The notes beneath the pieces are model-generated. The model was not told where the DNA came from and did no database searches. It was given only the letters and a program-made list of their open reading frames with translations. A DNA stretch of 7,000 nucleotides from Gammaproteobacteria bacterium (lineage in GTDB: Bacteria > Pseudomonadota > Gammaproteobacteria > Thiohalospirales > Thiohalospiraceae): assembly GCA_014762485.1 (NCBI GenBank), contig JABURU010000364.1:1-7000 (forward strand), in the 5' to 3' direction. The stretch's first letter is position 1, and each line of letters begins with the position of its first letter. Shown piece after piece: positions 1-5,007 of this stretch. A program made the position numbers and the translations under genes.

Positions 1-512
1 TTGGCGAGTATGGCCTTTGGGTTACAGTAATTTTGGCGATGTTGGCCACGGCCGGCGGAATCATTGCGAGTAGTTTTGCGGTATCTAGGATGCTTGCCAT
101 GCTCACACAAATGAAGCTGGTTCCCCACCGGCACTTCGGTATGCCGGGGAGCATCCAGAAACATACGCTAGTATACACGGTGGTTATTGGTCTGGTATTA
201 ACAGCGTTTTTTGACTTAACTCGGATTGCTGCGCTGGGGATTATTTTCTACCTGATTATGGACATAGCGATACATTGGGGGATATTACGCTACTTGCGAC
301 AAGATATTAATGCAAACCTACTGATTTTGCTTACGGCAATTATGCTTGATTTATTGGTGCTCTTTGGATTTCTTTGGATTAAATTGATGTCTGATCCATT
401 TGTTGTGTTTGTAGCGATAATTAGTATGCTAATCATAGCCGTTGTTGAAACTGTGTTTCTCAGAAATAAAGATGTAACAGATACTAGTCACGATCATGTT
501 AATGAGCATTAA
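1..512 (+). CDS. APC-family amino acid permease, C-terminal fragment (5' end outside window)
   Basis: The frame is open from the window edge (first full codon at base 3) to TAA at 510-512, so the start lies upstream; the TTG at 33 and ATG at 39 are internal codons. About 169 residues are visible, very hydrophobic, with roughly five membrane segments (fragment residues about 4-30, 55-74, 76-95, 103-128, 131-153). The stretch ASSFAVSRMLAMLTQMKLVP, followed by a Pro-rich turn and a new helix, resembles the APC-superfamily pattern in which a helix ends in a conserved Arg and a cytoplasmic loop ending in LP. Such proteins are inner-membrane amino acid or amine transporters. The substrate cannot be told from this part. 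The tail after the last helix is short, polar and His-rich (SHDHVNEH). The next gene on the same strand starts 286 bases later, so co-transcription is doubtful. APC assignment is by pattern recognition; a related secondary transporter is the alternative. Confidence 0.75.
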   Translation, partial: GEYGLWVTVILAMLATAGGIIASSFAVSRMLAMLTQMKLVPHRHFGMPGSIQKHTLVYTVVIGLVLTAFFDLTRIAALGIIFYLIMDIAIHWGILRYLRQDINANLLILLTAIMLDLLVLFGFLWIKLMSDPFVVFVAIISMLIIAVVETVFLRNKDVTDTSHDHVNEH

Positions 513-676
513 AGATATTCTATCCGCATAATAGATAGCCAAATCCAACAATAACTGTATATTAAGTGCTGGATGTTTTTTGTGTTCTCATGTCCTGTTT
601 ATTCAATGTGACCAGTTATATTGATTGCTCTTAATTAAATTTTTAGATTATCTGTTGTTTGAAAGTCTGTAAATAA

Positions 677-705
677 TTGTAGGTTCAACCAGTCGGCTTT
701 TTAAT
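677..705 (+). promoter_or_regulatory. Possible sigma70-type promoter for the Cache sensor gene
   Basis: TTGTAG (677-682, 3 of 6 matches to the -35 consensus) and TTTAAT (700-705, 5 of 6 matches to the -10 consensus) are separated by 17 bases. Transcription would start near 712, leaving a leader of about 87 bases before the ATG at 799. The -10 box lies in the left arm of the inverted repeat at 696-728. The -35 match is weak and the region is AT-rich, so a chance match is quite possible. TTGATT-17-TAGATT at 621-649 is a second, weaker candidate. Confidence 0.3.
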
Positions 706-728
706 AGTGAAAGTAAACTATTAAAAGC
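696..728. repeat. Inverted repeat, possible operator, upstream of the sensor gene
   Basis: The left arm GCTTTTTAATAGT (696-708) and the right arm ACTATTAAAAGC (717-728) are reverse complements except for one extra T in the left arm. They are separated by the eight bases GAAAGTAA. The stem is mostly A/T and no T tract follows it, so it does not look like a terminator. Its overlap with a candidate -10 box suggests a binding site for a dimeric regulator. That is inference, and no family can be named. Confidence 0.55.
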
Positions 729-798
729 AATAGTGTATAGCGTGCTGAAAAGCGTTGTCTCATGACTGGGCGCGGAGGCGGGCTTAGGTATCATTATT

Positions 799-1848
799 AT
801 GAAAAATGTAAATCATATAAATAAAAATAGAATTCGACGCTACTACTATGCGGGTACCCTGTTGGCGGTGTCTCTTATTGCTCTGGCCTCTATCACCTTG
901 CGTATGCAAAATTTGGAAGAAGAATATTCTTCGAAAATATCTTCATTAACCACCAGTATTATTAATGAAAAGAAGCTTCAGTTGCGGAATACAGTAATCA
1001 GAACACTGTATATGATCGATAACATTAGGGAAGAAGTTGCTCGTCTAAATAAGGGTAAAGGTTTTTCGCAAAAAGAGCTGGATGAAATAAGCATAGAAAG
1101 GCTTAAGCCCTTAATAAGAAATATTCGACTTGAGCCCAATGATGATTATATCTGGGTGAACCAGATTCTTGATTATAGCGGTGGGAAAGATTATGCCCTA
1201 CGGTTGATTCATCCTAACCTTCCTCATACTGAAGGAATGTTATTATCAACTGATATAAAAGATATAAAAGGAAATACACCATATAAGACGGAGCTTGAGG
1301 GTATCAACCAGCATGGAGAGCTTTATTTTGAATATTATTTCAAAAAAATGAATTCAGAAATCATCTCACACAAAATGTCTTATGCCAGGTTATACAAACC
1401 GCTTAACTGGGTTGTAGCTAGTGGAATTTATCTTGATGACCTCGATGCATTAATAGCATCGGTATCGAAAAATATTAAGATATCACATGATAAGCTTATA
1501 CAGCAGTCGTTAACAGGGATGGCCTTGGCCATTTTTGTTACAGTAATAATTATCGTTTTGTTTGAGAAACAAATAAGCAGGATGGTGAAGGGGTACGAGG
1601 AACAGAATGTTCAGCACTCTGAAAAGCAGGAAGAGTTGATAGCATCACTACAGGATGCATTAAACGAAGTTAAGACCCTGAAGGGTATTATCCCTATATG
1701 TTCCTATTGCCATAAAATTCGTGATGACGAAGGGGCATGGGAACAGCTCGAAGCTTATATCTCTAAACATAGTGATGCCAGGTTTAGTCATGGTATTTGT
1801 CCGAAGTGTATGCCTATCGTCGAGAAATCGTCTCATAAGACAGAATAA
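799..1848 (+). CDS. Membrane-anchored Cache-domain sensor with C-terminal four-cysteine module
   Basis: This 349-residue protein starts with a basic N-terminus and a membrane helix (about 15-34). A periplasmic region (about 35-237) follows, then a second helix (about 238-255), a charged, probably coiled-coil stretch (about 257-296) and a cytoplasmic tail. Residues about 107-215 read as a single Cache fold: YIWVNQ, IHPNLP, a run of D-I-K-D residues, GELYFEYYF, and LNWVVASGIYLDD. Cache domains bind small extracellular ligands; the ligand here is unknown. No HAMP, kinase, GGDEF, EAL or MCP signalling domain follows. The protein ends instead in a compact module (about 292-340) with paired cysteines C301/C304 and C334/C337 around KIRDDEGAW and FSHGICPKC. 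From memory this module recurs at the C-termini of bacterial PAS, receiver and HAMP proteins; metal binding is plausible but inferred. The ATG at 799 has only a weak ribosome site (TTAGG, 784-788). A good GGAGG at 774-778 is 20 bases away, and no standard start codon lies in frame nearer to it. The gene is AT-richer than the PDH operon. Confidence 0.82.
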   Translation: MKNVNHINKNRIRRYYYAGTLLAVSLIALASITLRMQNLEEEYSSKISSLTTSIINEKKLQLRNTVIRTLYMIDNIREEVARLNKGKGFSQKELDEISIERLKPLIRNIRLEPNDDYIWVNQILDYSGGKDYALRLIHPNLPHTEGMLLSTDIKDIKGNTPYKTELEGINQHGELYFEYYFKKMNSEIISHKMSYARLYKPLNWVVASGIYLDDLDALIASVSKNIKISHDKLIQQSLTGMALAIFVTVIIIVLFEKQISRMVKGYEEQNVQHSEKQEELIASLQDALNEVKTLKGIIPICSYCHKIRDDEGAWEQLEAYISKHSDARFSHGICPKCMPIVEKSSHKTE

Positions 1849-1875
1849 TGATATTGCAATAAGGTGTATCAAAAT

Positions 1876-1904
1876 AAAAAACCGGCCACTTGGCCGGTTT
1901 TTTT
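1876..1904. terminator. Bidirectional rho-independent terminator
   Basis: The stem ACCGGCC (1881-1887) pairs with GGCCGGT (1892-1898) around the loop ACTT. It is preceded by AAAAA (1876-1880) and followed by TTTTTT (1899-1904). It lies 27 bases after the stop of the sensor gene and 18 bases beyond the end of lpdA on the other strand. The flanking A and T tracts let it act in both directions, ending both convergent transcripts. Confidence 0.93.
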
Positions 1905-1922
1905 ATCAGTAGCGTAAAAACG

Positions 1923-3692
1923 TTACTTCTTTTTCTTCGGCATGTATATATCCGTACACGTCCCTTCCGCTACTTCCGCAGCAAAATTGAAGGTCTCTGA
2001 CAGGGTCGGATGCGGATGGATAGTCAACGCGATGTCCTCTACATCGGCTCCCATCTCCAGTGCCAGTACCGCCTCGGCGATCAGTTCGCCGGCATTGGGG
2101 CCAGTCATCGCAGCACCGATGAGCTTGTGATTTTCGTCGAAGATCACCTTGGTCATACCGTCGTCTCGACCGATGGACAGCGAGCGACCAGAGGCGGCCC
2201 AGGGGAAGGCGCCCTTGGTGTAGTCGATGCCTTCTTCCTTACACTGTTCTTCGGTCTTGCCCATCCACGCCACTTCCGGATCGGTATAGGCTACCGATGG
2301 AATGGTCTTGGCGTCGAAGAAAGACTTGTGACCAGAGATCACTTCCGCGGCGACCTTGGCTTCATGAGTGGCCTTGTGTGCCAGCATCGGCTGACCAACG
2401 ATGTCACCGATCGCGTAGATGTGCGGCACGTTGGTGTGCATCTGCTTGTCGACGTCGATGAAGCCCCAGTCGTTAACGGCGACACCGGCTTTCTCGGCAT
2501 CGATCAGCTTACCGTTGGGTGAGCGGCCGATGGCGACCAGTACACGGTCAAAGGTATCCTCTTCCGGTGCCTTCTTACCTTCGAACTTACATACCAGGCC
2601 TTTGTCGGTTGGGGTGATCTCGGTGACCTTGGTGTTGAGGTAGATGTTCTCGTACTTCTTCTTGATGCGACGCTCCAGCGGACGCACCACATCACGATCC
2701 GCACCGGGGATAATACCGGGCGACAGTTCCACTACGGTAACCTTGGCACCGAGGGCATCATAGACGGTGGCCATCTCCAGGCCGATGATGCCACCGCCAA
2801 CGACCAGCAGACGCTCGGGTACCTCTTCGATCTCCAGTGCGTCGGTGGAATCCATTACGCGGGGATCATCCCACGGAATAAATGGCAGCTTGGTGACGCG
2901 TGAACCGGCGGCGATGATGCAGTTTTCAAAACCGACCACGGTCTTTGTGCCATCTTCCGTTTCCACTTCGATGGTGTTGGGCGAGGTGAACTTGCCGTAA
3001 CCGTGGACGATCTCCACCTTACGCTGCTTGGCCAGCTGCTTCAGACCTCCGGTCAGTTTGCCGATGACGCTATCCTTGTGGCCACGTAGTTTGTCGAGGT
3101 CGACCTCGGGCTTGTTAAAGGCCACACCAATATCGGCAAACTCTTCTGCCTCGTTGATCACCTGCGCAGTATGCAGCAGAGCCTTGGAGGGGATACAACC
3201 GACATTCAGGCATACCCCACCGATACGCTCATAGCGTTCAATCAAGATGACGTTCTGGCCCAGGTCGGCGGCACGGAAGGCGGCGGTATAGCCACCGGGG
3301 CCGGAGCCCAGCACCACGGTTTGCGCCGACTTGTCGACATCGCCACTGTAGCTGGCAGCTTCTGGAGCCGGTGTGGCTGTGGCGGCTGGGGCCTCTGCTG
3401 CCGGGGCGGCTGCTTCGGCTTTCTCTTCGGCAGGAGCGGCGGCTTCTTCTGCGCCCACCTCCAGCATCAGGAGAGACGAGCCTTCGGACACCTTGTCACC
3501 CAGAGAGACCAGCATCTCTTTCACCACACCACCTTGTGGTGCAGGAATTTCCATCGCGGCCTTTTCCGACTCGACTGAGATCAGCGAGTCTTCTGCATTT
3601 ATGGTGTCACCCACATTGACCAGTACTTCTATGATTTCTACATCCGAGAAGTCACCAATATCGGGAACCTTAATTTCAATTACGTTACTCAT
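1923..3692 (-). CDS. lpdA: Dihydrolipoyl dehydrogenase (E3) with N-terminal lipoyl domain
   Basis: This is the FAD enzyme that reoxidises dihydrolipoyl groups of the pyruvate dehydrogenase complex and reduces NAD+. From the ATG at 3692 it has 589 residues. The parts in order are a lipoyl domain (about 3-78, lipoyl-lysine K44 in ESEKAAME), an Ala/Pro/Glu-rich linker (about 80-115), and the flavoprotein body. The body has the FAD motif GSGPGG (129-134), the redox disulfide C161/C166 in GGVCLNVGCIPSK, the NAD-binding GGGIIG (299-304), the second FAD motif YAIGD (426-430), and the catalytic H561/E566 pair in HPHPTLSE. E3 enzymes without a lipoyl domain are about 475 residues, so the extra length is the domain plus linker. 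Lipoyl-bearing E3s are known, for example Neisseria p64k and Ralstonia PdhL. A GTG directly upstream (3695) could add one residue, but the ATG fits the weak GGG ribosome site (3701-3703) better. The gene lies 13 bases after aceF and is the last of the operon. The tail ends in four lysines. Confidence 0.96.
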   Translation of the reverse strand: MSNVIEIKVPDIGDFSDVEIIEVLVNVGDTINAEDSLISVESEKAAMEIPAPQGGVVKEMLVSLGDKVSEGSSLLMLEVGAEEAAAPAEEKAEAAAPAAEAPAATATPAPEAASYSGDVDKSAQTVVLGSGPGGYTAAFRAADLGQNVILIERYERIGGVCLNVGCIPSKALLHTAQVINEAEEFADIGVAFNKPEVDLDKLRGHKDSVIGKLTGGLKQLAKQRKVEIVHGYGKFTSPNTIEVETEDGTKTVVGFENCIIAAGSRVTKLPFIPWDDPRVMDSTDALEIEEVPERLLVVGGGIIGLEMATVYDALGAKVTVVELSPGIIPGADRDVVRPLERRIKKKYENIYLNTKVTEITPTDKGLVCKFEGKKAPEEDTFDRVLVAIGRSPNGKLIDAEKAGVAVNDWGFIDVDKQMHTNVPHIYAIGDIVGQPMLAHKATHEAKVAAEVISGHKSFFDAKTIPSVAYTDPEVAWMGKTEEQCKEEGIDYTKGAFPWAASGRSLSIGRDDGMTKVIFDENHKLIGAAMTGPNAGELIAEAVLALEMGADVEDIALTIHPHPTLSETFNFAAEVAEGTCTDIYMPKKKK

Positions 3693-3705
3693 CACTTACA
3701 CCCAA

Positions 3706-4989
3706 TTACAGCAACAGACGACGTGTATCGGACAACACGCGGCTGAGGAAAGTCGTAAAGCGAGCACCATCGGCACCATCGATCACACGGTGATCGTAGG
3801 ATAGTGACAGAGGTAACATCAGGCGCGGTTCGAATTCCTCACCATTCCATACCGGCTGCATCTTGGAGCGTGAAACACCAAGAATGGCCACTTCCGGCGC
3901 ATTCACGATAGGGGTGAACTTGGTTCCACCGATACCGCCCAGGCTGGAGATGGTAAAGCTGCCGCCTTGCATATCGGATGGCTTGAGTTTCTTGTCACGG
4001 GCCTTAATGCTGATCTCGCCCAGTTCAACCGCTAATTCTACCAGTGATTTACGATCCACATCACGTACTACCGGTACCACCAGGCCGTCGGGTGTATCCA
4101 CCGCGATGCCAACATTGTAGTAGTGCTTCATGATCAGGTTTTCACCGGTGGCATCCAGCGAGGAGTTAAAACGTGGGTATTTCTTTAGTGCCGAGACCAC
4201 TGCCTTCATCATGAACACCAGCGGGGTGACACGTATGCCCTGGTCCTTGTATTCCTGTGCCATCGACTTACGGAAGGCTTCCATATCGGTGATGTCGGCC
4301 TCATCAAACTGAGTCACGTGAGGAATGGTGACCCAGTTGCGGTGCAGGAACTCGCCGGTCAGCTTGTTTATCTTGGACAGTGGCTTGGACTCAACTTCAC
4401 CCCACTGGCTGAAGTCGATCTCCGGCATCGGTGCCACCCCCAGGCCGCCGCCAGATGGCTGGGCCAGGGCGCGCTTGACGTAGTTCTGTACGTCTTCCTT
4501 GGTGATACGACCTTTGCGACCGGAGCCGTCTACCTTGCCCAGGTCGACGCCCAGTTCACGGGCGAACTTGCGGATCGCGGGCGAGGCATAGGCCTTGGAG
4601 AAGCTGACTTCGTCAATGCTGGCCGTGGGCGACTGGCGTGTCGGAGCAGGAGCGGGGGCTGGAGCCGGCTTGGGCTCAGAGGCCTCAGCTTTAGGCTCTT
4701 CCTTTGCTGGCTCGGGCTCGGCGGCCGCCGGTGCGGCTTCGGCCACGCTAGCAACAGAAGGTTCCAGCAGCATCATCAAGGTGCCTTCGGAGACGGTATC
4801 GCCGACCTTGATCTTCATCTCCTTGATCACACCGGCTTCTGGAGCGGGGATTTCCATCGCCGCCTTCTCGGACTCGACAGTAATCAGCGAGTCTTCGGCG
4901 TTAATGCTATCGCCTTCGCTAACCAATACCTCGATAACTTCCACATCAGAGAAGTCGCCAATATCTGGTACAAAAATTTCTTTTGCCAT
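3706..4989 (-). CDS. aceF: Pyruvate dehydrogenase complex E2, dihydrolipoyl acetyltransferase
   Basis: This is the core subunit of the pyruvate dehydrogenase complex; it transfers the acetyl group from lipoyl to CoA. The 427 residues comprise one lipoyl domain (about 2-76, lipoyl-lysine K42 in ESEKAAME) and an Ala/Pro/Glu-rich swinging linker (about 78-122). A peripheral subunit-binding domain follows (about 134-172, ASPAIRKFARELGVDL to GRKGRITKEDV), then a second flexible linker and the catalytic domain (about 195-427). The active-site motif DHRVIDG contains H400 and D404. The start is clear: the ATG is seven bases after the very strong site GGAGGAGG. The E. coli protein has three lipoyl domains and about 630 residues, so this one is the short type. 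A second lipoyl domain of the same complex sits on the E3 subunit encoded just downstream. Expression is probably coupled to aceE, 15 bases upstream. The DHRVIDGADGARF ending and the aceE neighbour favour PDH over the 2-oxoglutarate enzyme. Confidence 0.97.
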   Translation of the reverse strand: MAKEIFVPDIGDFSDVEVIEVLVSEGDSINAEDSLITVESEKAAMEIPAPEAGVIKEMKIKVGDTVSEGTLMMLLEPSVASVAEAAPAAAEPEPAKEEPKAEASEPKPAPAPAPAPTRQSPTASIDEVSFSKAYASPAIRKFARELGVDLGKVDGSGRKGRITKEDVQNYVKRALAQPSGGGLGVAPMPEIDFSQWGEVESKPLSKINKLTGEFLHRNWVTIPHVTQFDEADITDMEAFRKSMAQEYKDQGIRVTPLVFMMKAVVSALKKYPRFNSSLDATGENLIMKHYYNVGIAVDTPDGLVVPVVRDVDRKSLVELAVELGEISIKARDKKLKPSDMQGGSFTISSLGGIGGTKFTPIVNAPEVAILGVSRSKMQPVWNGEEFEPRLMLPLSLSYDHRVIDGADGARFTTFLSRVLSDTRRLLL

Positions 4990-4996
4990 GATTGTT

Positions 4997-5007
4997 CCTC
5001 CTCCTTA
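4997..5007 (-). promoter_or_regulatory. aceF ribosome binding site overlapping the aceE stop codon
   Basis: On the minus strand the aceE stop TAA runs straight into GGAGGAGG, so TAAGGAGG (5007-5000) includes the stop codon and is a near-ideal match to the 16S rRNA tail. The spacing from GGAGGAGG to the aceF ATG is seven bases. A ribosome ending aceE translation would stop on this site, which favours translational coupling. By contrast, lpdA has only a weak GGG site. Confidence 0.85.

Larger units (their letters stand above)
513..798. other. AT-rich intergenic region, leader of the sensor gene
   Basis: I see no gene or RNA gene in these 286 bases. The middle is very AT-rich (about 23% G+C in 601-660 by hand count), while the last 40 bases include a GC-rich patch (767-784) containing GGAGG. 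No convincing terminator follows the permease stop: a weak five-base stem near 520-536 has no T tract. The strongest structure is the inverted repeat at 696-728. Confidence 0.6.

Noticed and set aside
621..649. TTGATT-17-TAGATT as a promoter for the sensor gene
   Set aside because: Both boxes match only 4 of 6 and the region is extremely AT-rich, so chance matches are expected; the 677-705 pair has the better -10 box.
762..824. Possible 20-residue leader peptide starting at ATG 762 and overlapping the start of the sensor gene
   Set aside because: No Shine-Dalgarno sequence precedes its ATG, the length is within chance, and there is no attenuator-like run of codons.
1660..1912. Short open frames on both strands over the end of the sensor gene and the terminator
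   Set aside because: They overlap the four-cysteine module, which is clearly coding in the main frame, and run through the terminator hairpin; no plausible product.
1926..1940. Four-lysine C-terminus of Lpd as an unusual tag
   Set aside because: E. coli Lpd also ends in a lysine-rich tail as I recall it, so this is normal for the family.
3171..3804. Several + strand open frames opposite the lpdA linker and lipoyl region
   Set aside because: They are low-complexity Ala/Ser/Gly/Arg translations of the Ala/Pro/Glu-rich linker read on the wrong strand, with no ribosome sites or recognisable domains.
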